A DNA stretch of 64,000 nucleotides. It comes from Paenibacillus sp. USDA918EY. Its GTDB lineage: Bacteria > Bacillota > Bacilli > Paenibacillales > Paenibacillaceae. The position numbers and the translations under genes are program-made. Every line of letters begins with the position of its first letter. Positions within the stretch are counted from its first letter, which is position 1. The stretch lies in NCBI RefSeq assembly GCF_009870825.1, contig NZ_WTWY01000003.1:425712-489711 (forward strand), written 5' to 3'. Below, one piece after another: positions 42,382-50,930 of this stretch. Under the pieces are notes generated by a model, which made no database searches, had not been told where the DNA came from, and saw only the letters and a list, made by a program, of their open reading frames with translations.

Positions 42382-43332
42382 TCAGTTTTCTTCCTCCCGG
42401 CCTGAAGCCATCGCGTATTTGACGTACATCCGAATATGCTGCTCGTGATCCCCGAATTCGCGGCCGAACAGGTTGACGCCGCCCTGGTTTGCCGCGTCCG
42501 GACGAATCCCGATGCGCAGCCGCAGCTTGGGGCTTTCCGACAAATTCAACTGCCGCAGCGTGACGTCGGATACCTTCTCCATATCCAGCGTCGTTTTCTC
42601 ATTGTCTACCCGCCAGGTTTTCAAAAGCCCGTACTTCGTTGACCAGTCATACCACCACTCCGGGTTCAGCTTGCCGGGGCGGTCGCCGAAATCGCCCGGG
42701 CTTGTCCACATCCCGATTTCGACGCCGTTGACCCAAACCGAAATATCGGACGGCCATTCATCGTTGTAGTTCGGAACCTCGGAGCACATCTCCATCGACA
42801 GCTCCAGCGACTCGATATAGGCGCCCTCGGGGATGTCCATCGGCAGCAGGTATTCCACGTACCCTTTGGCAAACCAAATGATCTGTGCGTCGATATGCTT
42901 CGGATGATAAAAGCTTGCCGGGTCGTCCTCCTTCAAAATCATGCTCTCGGCGCTGGCCATGCCGCAGGACGGCGCCACTTCGCAGTCGCTGTAATGGCCG
43001 ATGGGCATTTCGACCTCGTAGTTGTTCATATCGCTCATGGACAGCGATTTGAAGCGGTTCAAAGCGATAAAAATGCCGTCATAATTGCGGCTGCAGACCT
43101 TCATGGCTCCGCGGGAAGCCGGCAGCATTTCCGTATGTATCAGCTTGGCCGCTTCCAGCACCTTCACGTGATTCGCCACGGTCGACACGGGCAAGTCCAG
43201 CGCTTCGGCGATTTCGATCACGTTGAGCTTTTTGGTATGCAGCAGCTGCAGAATGTCAATCCGGGAACGGGTCGACAAGGCATGGGTGACGCTCACCAGC
43301 CTTTCCGGATCGTTAAAGCTAAGTTCCAGCAC
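42382..43332 (-). CDS. ArsR-type winged-helix regulator with large C-terminal beta-rich domain, GTG start
   Basis: A 316-residue protein. The N-terminal ArsR-like winged helix covers about residues 1-80 (LSTRSRIDILQLLHTKKLNVIEIAEALDLPVSTVANHVKVLE, read in parts). The remaining ~230 residues are predicted beta-rich and resemble a jelly-roll or lectin-like sandwich (GYVEYLLPMDIPEGAYIESLELSMEM; DISVWVNGVEIGMW). GTG at 43332 follows AAAGGAG with about 9-nt spacing. The position next to sugar genes suggests that the extra domain binds a carbohydrate (inference). Such proteins occur in paenibacilli but I know of no characterised one. Confidence 0.82.
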   Translation of the reverse strand: MLELSFNDPERLVSVTHALSTRSRIDILQLLHTKKLNVIEIAEALDLPVSTVANHVKVLEAAKLIHTEMLPASRGAMKVCSRNYDGIFIALNRFKSLSMSDMNNYEVEMPIGHYSDCEVAPSCGMASAESMILKEDDPASFYHPKHIDAQIIWFAKGYVEYLLPMDIPEGAYIESLELSMEMCSEVPNYNDEWPSDISVWVNGVEIGMWTSPGDFGDRPGKLNPEWWYDWSTKYGLLKTWRVDNEKTTLDMEKVSDVTLRQLNLSESPKLRLRIGIRPDAANQGGVNLFGREFGDHEQHIRMYVKYAMASGREEEN

Positions 43333-43422
43333 GAGTCCGCTCTCCTTTATACAATTAAATTACAACAATTTTACTGAATAATCCGCGCCATGACAATGAC
43401 GCGCGCCTGACGGGCAAAACCG

Positions 43423-44856
43423 TCATGAACCATCTGTTAGAGGCAGAATGATGTCGAACGTCGTTCCTTCGTGGAGGGCGCTGTTGATGTTGATTTCGCC
43501 TTTATGATCGCCGATGATTTTGTAGCACATCATCAGGCCAAGCCCCGTCCCCTTTTCCTTGGTGGTGAAAAACGGCTCGCCCAATCGCGGGAATTGGTTT
43601 TCGCCAATGCCGACGCCCTGATCGATAAATCGGATCAGGACGCCGCTTTCCTGCAAGAGGGCAATAATGCGGATCACGCCTCCGTGCGGCATCGCCTCAA
43701 TGGCGTTTTTTAATACGTTTACGAATACCTGCTTGATTTCCATTTCCGAGCATTCGACCAAGGGAATGCGTGCTTCAACCTCCATCCTGATCTCGATGTT
43801 GTTCAGCGCGGCCTGAGCCTCCAGCAAGGTGACGACGCTTTGCAAAATACGGACGAGATTTTGTTTTTGGAAGCTGGTTTGGTACGGTCTCGCTATTACT
43901 AAAAATTCGTTCACGATGCTGTTGATCCGGTCGATTTCGGACAGCATGATGTCGAAATATTCCTCTTTGTTCACCCGCCCGGATTGCATGATTTGCAAAA
44001 ATCCGCGCAGCGAGGTCAGCGGGTTCCGGATTTCGTGCGCAAGTCCCGCGGCCAATTGGCCGACGGCATTCAATTTATCGGCTTTCCGGTAAAAGTCCTC
44101 CGATTTTTTTTGTTCGGATATATCCCGGGTAATGCCGGTGATGGCGATGATGTCGTCCTTGGCGTCTTTGATGGGGGAAAGCGTCAAAAAAACATGAATG
44201 GTTTCGCCGTCTTTTCGCGGCCTCACGGTTTCAAAATGGATCACTTTCTCATTATGCAGATGCTTGAAAATTTCCTCGAACCGGTTCTCCAGATGGGCCG
44301 GAAACATGGGCGCCTGCTTCCCGAGCAGTTCGCCTTCCGACCAGCCGTAAATTTTCTCGAAAGCATGGTTTATCCGAATGACTTTGCCGTCGGTATCCAT
44401 AATGCAAATGCCGTCGACGGAGCTTTCGTATAACGATTCCAGCAGTTCTTTCGTTTCCCGGAGCTCTTGTTCGCGGCTCTTCAGTTCCGTAATGTCGACG
44501 CAGGAGGCGATCACTTCGACGACCTTTCCGAATCTTTTGACGGGCTGCAGAGACACCAGATAAAATACGCCGTGAAACACGCTTTCGTAAATGATCCCTT
44601 CCTTCCCATGCCATGCATCCCGGTAAAATGATTCTTTGTGGGCGGCTATGTCGGCGGGATAGAAGTCCTTCAGCTCTTTTCCCGTGACCTCCTGAGGAGT
44701 CAAGCCAATTTTGGATAACAGCCGCCCGCTGCAAAACGTATGTATGAACCGTCCATCTATTTTTTTGACTTTAAACGTCATGCCCTGCTGCTCGGACAAC
44801 ATTTCGATCAGTTCCGCGGAAGAATACTCCAAGAATTCACACGGCGGTTTCCCCAT
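43423..44856 (-). CDS. PAS-domain sensor histidine kinase (cytoplasmic)
   Basis: A 477-residue kinase with two PAS domains (about residues 30-130 and 140-255, the second with DGICIMDTDGKVIRINHAFE), HisKA with the phospho-acceptor His in AAGLAHEIRNPLTSLRGF (about 275), and a HATPase domain (NVLKNAIEAMP; DQGVGIGE; FTTKEKGTGLGL). No membrane segment, so it senses a cytoplasmic cue. It is of the KinA/orphan-kinase type common in spore formers and may feed the sporulation phosphorelay (inference). ATG at 44856 has GGAG 9 nt upstream; earlier Mets lack sites. No response regulator is adjacent. Confidence 0.9.
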   Translation of the reverse strand: MGKPPCEFLEYSSAELIEMLSEQQGMTFKVKKIDGRFIHTFCSGRLLSKIGLTPQEVTGKELKDFYPADIAAHKESFYRDAWHGKEGIIYESVFHGVFYLVSLQPVKRFGKVVEVIASCVDITELKSREQELRETKELLESLYESSVDGICIMDTDGKVIRINHAFEKIYGWSEGELLGKQAPMFPAHLENRFEEIFKHLHNEKVIHFETVRPRKDGETIHVFLTLSPIKDAKDDIIAITGITRDISEQKKSEDFYRKADKLNAVGQLAAGLAHEIRNPLTSLRGFLQIMQSGRVNKEEYFDIMLSEIDRINSIVNEFLVIARPYQTSFQKQNLVRILQSVVTLLEAQAALNNIEIRMEVEARIPLVECSEMEIKQVFVNVLKNAIEAMPHGGVIRIIALLQESGVLIRFIDQGVGIGENQFPRLGEPFFTTKEKGTGLGLMMCYKIIGDHKGEININSALHEGTTFDIILPLTDGS

Positions 44857-45118
44857 CTGCATCCACTCCCATCGGCCAATAATAAAATATTTACACTTCA
44901 TTCGACGGTCGAACACCGGCATCCTTCCGGAAAAAAATTTAAAAGCGGCGGGATTGCGGAAAAATGAACCGGCAGCGGAGGAAGGCGACCGATTTCAATT
45001 CGGCCCGGCCATGTTATAATAATCGCAAGGTTGGGTCGAGCTTGAAACGGCGCCATCATCGGCTGGGAATGCACCTGCAGAGAATGGCAGCACAATTAAT
45101 CGTTATGGGTGTGAAAAA

Positions 45119-45862
45119 ATGGAAGTCAACCAGGCAGGATTCAAAGAAAAAAAACCGTTATATATCAAGGTCTACGACGAATTATATAAACAGATCATGA
45201 ACGGCACCTATCCTTGCGACAGCCAGCTGCCGACGGAAACGGAACTGGCCAAAACATTCAAAGTAAGCAGGATGACCCTGAGACAGGCCTTGGCCCTTTT
45301 GCAGGATGACGGATTGGTCAAGAGCGTTCATGGCAAAGGAAGTTTCGTCACCAGACATCGGCAAGCGAACCAAACGGCGGGTTTGGAGAAAATCGGGAAT
45401 CCGATCCATAAATGCCTGTCCGAACCCATCGACCGGATCGAATTGGATTTCCGGCTGGATTTGGAGAGCGAATATACGCAGGAAATTTTGAACCGCAAGG
45501 CCGCCGCCGTCGTCGCCATCGAACGATGGTACAAAAGCAAAGGCATCGCCGTCGCTTTTGCCTTTACGTTCATGGCGATCGAGACCGTCTCGGAATTGAA
45601 TTTGGATTTGCAGGACACCGACCAGCTCCTGGATTTTCTCGAAAATAAAGTGTACGAAACGGCCCACTCCGCTACGCTTGAAATCAAGCGTTCGAGTGCG
45701 ATCAATTCCCCTTCGCAAAAATACATCATCGCCGGAGGAGCCGACCAGTGCGACTTGATCCTGGAAAGCCTGTACGTCAATGACCAGCATCATCCGGTCC
45801 TCTATAATAAGTTCTATATTCCCGAAGAGTCCAGCGTCATGAAAATCAACGCAACCAAATAA
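45119..45862 (+). CDS. GntR-family regulator with UTRA domain
   Basis: A 247-residue HutC/FarR-type regulator. The winged helix-turn-helix spans about residues 12-78 (QLPTETELAKTFKVSRMTLRQALALLQ; DGLVKSVHGKGSFV) and the UTRA effector-binding domain about 95-240 (AAVVAIERWYKSKGIAVAFAFTFM). It precedes deoD and an MFS gene on the same strand with a terminator between. It probably represses them through the TACAAC/GTTGTA-type dyad upstream of deoD, responding to a nucleoside or sugar phosphate (inference). Confidence 0.91.
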   Translation: MEVNQAGFKEKKPLYIKVYDELYKQIMNGTYPCDSQLPTETELAKTFKVSRMTLRQALALLQDDGLVKSVHGKGSFVTRHRQANQTAGLEKIGNPIHKCLSEPIDRIELDFRLDLESEYTQEILNRKAAAVVAIERWYKSKGIAVAFAFTFMAIETVSELNLDLQDTDQLLDFLENKVYETAHSATLEIKRSSAINSPSQKYIIAGGADQCDLILESLYVNDQHHPVLYNKFYIPEESSVMKINATK

Positions 45863-45876
45863 GCATTCATTCCGGT

Positions 45877-45911
45877 AACGGCATCTTCCTTTCAGGTTGA
45901 TGCCGTTTTTT
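45877..45911 (+). terminator. Terminator after gntR
   Basis: AACGGCATC and GATGCCGTT form a perfect 9-bp stem followed by TTTTTTG, 15 nt after the GntR stop. Confidence 0.9.
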
Positions 45912-46000
45912 GTTCTTCTCCTTCCGGCACCGGCGCTTCGTCGCCGTAATTTTTAGTTGCTATCCAGGTCGTTTGTGTGGTATTTTATCAAAGTACAAAT

Positions 46001-46033
46001 TAGACAACATACTATACAACTAAAAAAGTTGTT
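46001..46033 (+). promoter_or_regulatory. Candidate GntR operator upstream of deoD
   Basis: TAGACAACATAC and TATACAACT-AAAAA-AGTTGTTATA lie just upstream of the deoD ribosome binding site. The ACAAC/GTTGT repeats resemble operators of UTRA-type GntR repressors, which favour GACAAC half-sites. Confidence 0.5.
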
Positions 46034-46050
46034 ATAAGGAGAATGAGACC

Positions 46051-46770
46051 ATGAACACGCAAGCACCTATCGAAACCCCTCATATCAAGCCGAACGGAGC
46101 CGAAATCGCCGAAACGATTCTCCTCCCGGGCGATCCTTTGCGAGCCAAATTCATCGCCGAGACCTACCTTGAGGATGTCGTCCAGTTCAACGAGGTCCGC
46201 GGTATGCTTGGTTTTACGGGCACGTATAACGGCAAACGGATATCCGTCATGGGGACGGGAATGGGTACGCCCAGCATGAGTTTGTATTCCTGGGAACTCA
46301 TTCACGTGTTTGGCGTCAAAAACCTGATCCGGATCGGATCCGCCGGAGCCATTCAAGATCATCTGCATCTGAACGACATCGTTTTGGCCATGGGTTCTGC
46401 AACCGATTCCAATTACATGCATCAATTTCACCTTCCGGGGCATTATTCCATTACGGCATCTTTCGACTTGCTTGAAAAAGCCAAAAAGATCGCCGACGCA
46501 AAAGGCCAGCAGGTCCATGTCGGAAATGTTCTTTCAAGCGATATATTCTATAACGTCGATCCGACCGCACTGGAAAGATGGAGCAAGATGGGAATCCTCT
46601 GCGCCGAGATGGAATCGGCAGGCCTCTACCTGAATGCCGCCTACGCCGGCGTCAACGCCCTTTGCATACTGACCGTAAGCGACCACATCTTTAGACATGA
46701 GTTCCTGTCTGCCGAAGAAAGACAGACTTCTTTTACGAAAATGATGGAAATCGCCCTCGAACTGGCATAA
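46051..46770 (+). CDS. deoD: Purine-nucleoside phosphorylase (DeoD-type)
   Basis: A 239-residue hexameric-type purine nucleoside phosphorylase, which splits purine (deoxy)nucleosides into base and (deoxy)ribose-1-phosphate. Phosphate- and nucleoside-binding blocks are present: ETILLPGDPLRAKFIAET, GTGMGTPSMSLYSWEL, RIGSAGAIQ, and the catalytic Asp in LTVSDHIF. Length is standard. Start follows AAGGAGAATGAGACC. The MFS gene begins 27 nt after its stop, so the two form an operon for nucleoside salvage. A second, unlinked deoD is common in bacilli. Confidence 0.96.
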   Translation: MNTQAPIETPHIKPNGAEIAETILLPGDPLRAKFIAETYLEDVVQFNEVRGMLGFTGTYNGKRISVMGTGMGTPSMSLYSWELIHVFGVKNLIRIGSAGAIQDHLHLNDIVLAMGSATDSNYMHQFHLPGHYSITASFDLLEKAKKIADAKGQQVHVGNVLSSDIFYNVDPTALERWSKMGILCAEMESAGLYLNAAYAGVNALCILTVSDHIFRHEFLSAEERQTSFTKMMEIALELA

Positions 46771-46797
46771 ATGTTGCGGGAAAGGAGATGTTGACCG

Positions 46798-48132
46798 ATG
46801 AATACGACCGTGGATTTGCACGAAACCAAGGCTTCCTCCGCGAAGAAAGCGGTTCCCATTCTGCTCATATTTTTTGTTTTTTCCTTGATCATCGACAATT
46901 CGTTTAAACTGGTCTCCGTCGCGATTGCAAAAGATTTGGGCATTTCGACGACGGCCGTCAGCTGGCAGGCCACGTTGGCCGGTCTCGTGATCGGGATCGG
47001 CGCCGTGGTATACGCCTCCTTGGCCGACTCCGTCAGCATCCGCTCGCTGCTTGCCGCGGGCATCGCCTTCATAACCGCCGGATCCGTCATGGGGTTCGCG
47101 TTTCAGCATTCGTTCCCCATGCTGCTTGTATCCAGGGTCGTCCAAACCGCCGGGCTGGCTTCCGCGGAGACGCTTTACGTCATTTACGTCGCCAAGCATT
47201 TGCCTAAAGACGAGCAAAAAAGATTCCTTGGTTACAGCACCAGCAGCTATTCGTTGTCTCTTGTCATCGGCTCCCTTACAGGCGGGTTCGTCTCGACCTA
47301 TCTGAACTGGGCGGCATTGTTTTTGATTCCTTTGCTGTCGCTTATTTTGCTGCCGCTGATCCTGAAGTATTTGCCGAAAGAAGAAACGAAGAAAAGCCGC
47401 GTCGACGTGATCGGGCTGCTTCTGATCGCTTTGATCGCCACCTCGGTCATGCTGTATATCACGGATTTCAACGGGTTGTATATCGTCATGCTGGCGGCCG
47501 CGGTCGTTTTGTTCCTTTTATATATCAGCAAAAGCAAAAACTCTTTCATCGACATAACCTTTTTCAAAAACAAACGATTCGTGTCGGTGCTGGCCGTCGC
47601 TTTCATTATTTATTCGGTGCAGCTGGGTTATATCTTCCTGTTCCCGTTCCTTCTTGAAAAGGTTTACGGTCTCCACCTGGACACGATATCGCTGCTGTTG
47701 ATTCCGGGATACGTGACGGCGGTCCTCGTGGGCGCATCGGCCGGAACCATATCCAAATACCTCTCCAATAAGCAGGCGGTATCGGCAGCGATGATTATGA
47801 TCGCGCTCAGCTTATTTCTACCGGCAATGCTGTACGGAGGGCCCGTGATCGTGTACGTCATCTCGATGATGCTCTTTTCCGGCTCCTTTGCCTTTATGTA
47901 CGCGCCGTTGCTTGATACTTGTGTAAGCGCTCTACCATCGAGCCAATCGGGAACCGTGATCGGGTTTTATAACTTGACGTTAAACGTCGCCACCTCGATC
48001 GGGATCACGTATTCGGCGGCCATGATCGAATCGGTATCGTTCAAGATGATCTTGTCGGTCCTTGCCGTCATTACGGTTGCTGCGCTGCTCATTTACTGGC
48101 TTTTGATCGGAAGAACAAGAGAGACGGCATAA
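46798..48132 (+). CDS. MFS transporter linked to deoD
   Basis: A 444-residue major facilitator protein with 12-14 hydrophobic segments, of the TetA/Bmr-like drug:H+ antiporter type (YASLADSVSIRSLLAAGI loop). Its close linkage to deoD (27 nt) and gntR suggests nucleoside or base transport, though the family alone does not show it. The start follows GAAAGGAGATGTTGACCG. A bidirectional terminator follows. Confidence 0.87.
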   Translation: MNTTVDLHETKASSAKKAVPILLIFFVFSLIIDNSFKLVSVAIAKDLGISTTAVSWQATLAGLVIGIGAVVYASLADSVSIRSLLAAGIAFITAGSVMGFAFQHSFPMLLVSRVVQTAGLASAETLYVIYVAKHLPKDEQKRFLGYSTSSYSLSLVIGSLTGGFVSTYLNWAALFLIPLLSLILLPLILKYLPKEETKKSRVDVIGLLLIALIATSVMLYITDFNGLYIVMLAAAVVLFLLYISKSKNSFIDITFFKNKRFVSVLAVAFIIYSVQLGYIFLFPFLLEKVYGLHLDTISLLLIPGYVTAVLVGASAGTISKYLSNKQAVSAAMIMIALSLFLPAMLYGGPVIVYVISMMLFSGSFAFMYAPLLDTCVSALPSSQSGTVIGFYNLTLNVATSIGITYSAAMIESVSFKMILSVLAVITVAALLIYWLLIGRTRETA

Positions 48133-48172
48133 AGGCGGGCATTTATGTCCGCAGCGTTATATTCCAAACGAA

Positions 48173-48210
48173 AAAGAGGGCGAGGCGTATTCCAGCCTCT
48201 CCCTCTTTAT
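48173..48210. terminator. Bidirectional terminator
   Basis: AAAGAGGGcGAGGC pairs with GCCTCtCCCTCTTT, followed by ATTAATA. It sits between the convergent MFS and SRPBCC genes. Confidence 0.88.
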
Positions 48211-48242
48211 TAATATAAGGAACTTCCGCGTGCCAATGACGA

Positions 48243-48752
48243 TTATCGGTTCGCCTGCAAATATTCGTCCAAACGGTCCATCGTCTCCGTAAAACCTTGC
48301 TCCATCCCCATCTCGATGACCTTCTGAAGCGCCTCGGCGGATTCGTAAACGGCTCGGTTCACGAATTTCGTCTTGCCTTCGAATTCTTCAAAGGTCAACG
48401 TGATGACAGGTGCCGGCATTCCTTCCGCTTCATTGCCCTCCGCATCCGAGAAGTAATCGATGTACACGATTTTCTCGCCGTCAACGATCTCTTGGTAAAC
48501 CGCTTTGCCCCACGATTCGAATCCATAAAAATCGCCCTGGTTTTTGTCGACGCATTTCATGCAATAATGCCAGCGGCCGCCCTCGCGAAAATCCACGTTG
48601 CATACGGTCACGTCCCAGCCGTGCGGTCCCCACCACGCCTTCAAATGTTCCGCTTGCGAAAACGCCTTGAACACCAGCTCGCGCGGGGCATCAAAAACAC
48701 GCTCGACAGTAAGCACGTTGCCTTCCGCCTGAAAAGTCATTTGTCTCAACAT
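48243..48752 (-). CDS. SRPBCC/AHSA1-domain protein
   Basis: A 169-residue SRPBCC-fold protein (AHSA1 type), starting with LTVERVFDAPRELVFKAFSQAEHLKAWWGP, the family signature. It binds a hydrophobic ligand in a helix-grip cavity; the ligand is unknown. Start follows AAGGGAGG with 8-nt spacing. It is encoded directly after an ArsR-family gene, a very frequent pairing in Gram-positive bacteria in which the regulator controls the SRPBCC gene. Confidence 0.92.
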   Translation of the reverse strand: MLRQMTFQAEGNVLTVERVFDAPRELVFKAFSQAEHLKAWWGPHGWDVTVCNVDFREGGRWHYCMKCVDKNQGDFYGFESWGKAVYQEIVDGEKIVYIDYFSDAEGNEAEGMPAPVITLTFEEFEGKTKFVNRAVYESAEALQKVIEMGMEQGFTETMDRLDEYLQANR

Positions 48753-48772
48753 CCTTGCATCCTCCCTTGGGT

Positions 48773-49105
48773 TTATCCATCCGATTTCTTCTCTTGGGAC
48801 TTTAATTTCTGCAAATAAAGATCCAGTTGGTCAAGCCGCTCCTCCCACATTCGGCGGTAGTCGTCCAGCCACTCGTCCAACTCATGGAACGGCTCCGGAC
48901 GAAGCCTGTAGTTCCGGCGGTTGGCGACAGCCTCGACTTCGACGAGCCCGGCTTCCAAAAGGACGCGCAAATGCTTCGAGGCCTGCGGCTGGCGAAGCTG
49001 CAGACGATCCGCAATTTCTCCTACGGTCAAAGGGCCGCCCTGCAGCAATTGAACGATATTCAATCGATTGGGTTCGGCTAATGCGCTAAATGTCTTGATT
49101 TCCAT
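48773..49105 (-). CDS. ArsR-family transcriptional regulator
   Basis: A 110-residue winged-helix repressor (LAEPNRLNIVQLLQGGPLTVGEIADRLQLRQPQASKHLRVL, read in parts). No metal-binding cysteines are present, so it is probably not a metal sensor. It precedes the SRPBCC gene by 20 nt and both share one promoter with an operator-like palindrome between -35 and -10. Repression and autoregulation are likely; the inducer is unknown. Confidence 0.92.
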   Translation of the reverse strand: MEIKTFSALAEPNRLNIVQLLQGGPLTVGEIADRLQLRQPQASKHLRVLLEAGLVEVEAVANRRNYRLRPEPFHELDEWLDDYRRMWEERLDQLDLYLQKLKSQEKKSDG

Positions 49106-49207
49106 GATTCATGTTCCTTTTTTACTTTATGGGCCCAACGGAATTCATCCGCCTGCCGATTTCGGTCCTGCCCCCCGTTTCTATCCGTATTCCCTTGCTA
49201 TGATCAA

Positions 49208-49237
49208 AATATACCACGATAGGAATATTCCTGTCAA
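49208..49237 (-). promoter_or_regulatory. Promoter and operator of arsR-SRPBCC operon
   Basis: On the minus strand, consensus TTGACA (49232-49237) and TATATT (49208-49213) are 18 nt apart. The 12-bp perfect palindrome AGGAATATTCCT (49221-49232) fills the spacer, with a further half-site AAGGAATAAT beside it. It is the probable ArsR-protein binding site. Confidence 0.8.
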
Positions 49238-49429
49238 GGAATAATGAAAATATTAAAACGGGATCGCATCCGTTTCCCCAAACGTCAGCGCCCTTGCGCC
49301 AATGACGAAAGGAAAGGTTTTTGGGGGACTTTATCGCCGCTTACCGCAATATACTGTGTGTAGCGATGATTGCATCGAACCCGATCCGCCGTAAAGCGGA
49401 CGAAAACTTTGAACATGGGAGGCCGAATG

Positions 49430-50764
49430 ATGCAAGAAAATAACGGTTGGTCAAAGGACATGCCGGCATCATTGCATTCGCAGACCGTCGGTGACCGGGG
49501 GCCCGTTTTGGAGCAGGACAACATGCTTCACGAGACGCTGGAAACCTTTATACATGCCAAAATTCCGGAAAGGCCCGTACACGTCAAAGGATACGGCGCA
49601 TTCGGATATTTCCAGACGGTCCATTCCATGTCGGCGTATACCAAGCTTTGCTTTCTGCAAAATCCGGGCCAGCGGGTTCCCGTCACCGTGAGGCTTTCCT
49701 TTGCCGTCAGCACGAAAGGCACCCCGGACACATCCCGCAACGTCCGCGGATTTTCCACGAAATTTTATACGGAACAAGGCGTGTTCGATCTGCTCTGCAA
49801 TCATATCCCCGTATTTTCCGTGCGGGATGCCATCCGCTTTCCGGAATTCATCGAAGCGTTCCTGCCCTCGCCGAAAAGCAATCTGACCGATCCCGAACGA
49901 CTTTGGGACTTCGTCGCCGGGACGCCGGAAGCCACTCATTTTCTCGTCTGGCTCTATTCCGACATAGGCACGTTAAAAAACTTCCGTCACATGAAAAGCC
50001 ATAGCGTAAATACTTACGTCTGGAAAAACGCGCAAGGCGCCCGCACCTATGTGAAATACCACTGGATCCCTTTTGCCGGCGAGAAGTACATCGATCGCCA
50101 TGAAGCGGCCCGGCTGGCCGGCGAGGATCCCGATATTGCGGGCAAGGAACTCTATGAATCCATCGCGGCGGGACAAAACGTCGATTACGGGCTATACGTG
50201 CAGCTGATGAATCCCGACGACGCGGCAAATCTTCCTTACGATCCGCTGGATGCGACCAAACTCTGGGATGAGCGGCAATTTCCTTTGCAGCCGGTCGGCC
50301 GTCTGGTACTCGACCGCAATCCGGATAACTATAGGGAGCAGGTGGAGAAAATAGCCTTTTCCCCATCCAATCTTTTGGAAGGAGCCGAGCTGTCGGACGA
50401 CAAGCTGCTGCAGGGGCGGGCCAACATTTATTGGGATTCGCAGCGCATGCGGCTCGGGCCCGAATTCCGCAATATCCCGGTCAACCACCAGAAAAACTGG
50501 ACGCCCGCATCCTTGGTGACCAGCGGCAGCGGCAAATCGGTGGAAGGACGTCTCGAGCGGTCCGATCTGCCCAATCCGGACGATTTTACGCAAGCAGGCC
50601 AATTTTACAGCGCCCTTTCGGAGACGCAGCAGGACCATCTGGTGGATAACCTTGCCGCCGATCTGAAGGGCATATCCCCTGAAACGCAGCGCATCGTCCT
50701 CAGTCATCTAAGCCATGCATCACAGGAACTGGGCGAAAGAGTCGCCCGGCAAATCGAATCGTAG
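49430..50764 (+). CDS. Heme catalase
   Basis: A roughly 444-residue monofunctional heme catalase that decomposes hydrogen peroxide. The distal His is in RPVHVKGYGAFGYF, and the proximal heme-ligand Tyr in GRANIYWDSQRMRLGP. The distal pocket block, normally GNNTPxFFIRD, reads CNHIPVFSVRD. The catalytic Asn is kept, but the second Asn and the second Phe of the pair are replaced. Start is 49430 or 49427; GGGAGG lies 7 nt before the former. It is a small-subunit enzyme without the extra C-terminal domain. A terminator follows. Confidence 0.92.
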   Translation: MQENNGWSKDMPASLHSQTVGDRGPVLEQDNMLHETLETFIHAKIPERPVHVKGYGAFGYFQTVHSMSAYTKLCFLQNPGQRVPVTVRLSFAVSTKGTPDTSRNVRGFSTKFYTEQGVFDLLCNHIPVFSVRDAIRFPEFIEAFLPSPKSNLTDPERLWDFVAGTPEATHFLVWLYSDIGTLKNFRHMKSHSVNTYVWKNAQGARTYVKYHWIPFAGEKYIDRHEAARLAGEDPDIAGKELYESIAAGQNVDYGLYVQLMNPDDAANLPYDPLDATKLWDERQFPLQPVGRLVLDRNPDNYREQVEKIAFSPSNLLEGAELSDDKLLQGRANIYWDSQRMRLGPEFRNIPVNHQKNWTPASLVTSGSGKSVEGRLERSDLPNPDDFTQAGQFYSALSETQQDHLVDNLAADLKGISPETQRIVLSHLSHASQELGERVARQIES

Positions 50765-50820
50765 TTGCGGCCGTCGCAGCGGCATAACCTGGCTTCGGTT
50801 GGTTTTGCGCGCATAACCAA

Positions 50821-50860
50821 AAACAAAAACACCGGAAAAAAATCAAATCCGGTGTTTTTG
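50821..50860 (+). terminator. Terminator after catalase
   Basis: AAAAACACCGGA and TCCGGTGTTTTT form a 12-bp stem with T run, about 60 nt after the catalase stop. It can also serve the convergent MFS gene. Confidence 0.9.
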
Positions 50861-50930
50861 TCATGCCAATACAAAGACACTCTTTCTATTTTTCTCGTTG
50901 TCCGATGCATGACACAACGGCATAAATTCA

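Noticed and set aside
45990..46050. Possible purine riboswitch before deoD
   Set aside because: The leader is too short and has none of the conserved junction sequence; the dyad fits a protein operator better.
47928..47943. cre-like TGTAAGCGCTCTAC
   Set aside because: Lies inside the MFS coding sequence and lacks the final CA of the consensus.
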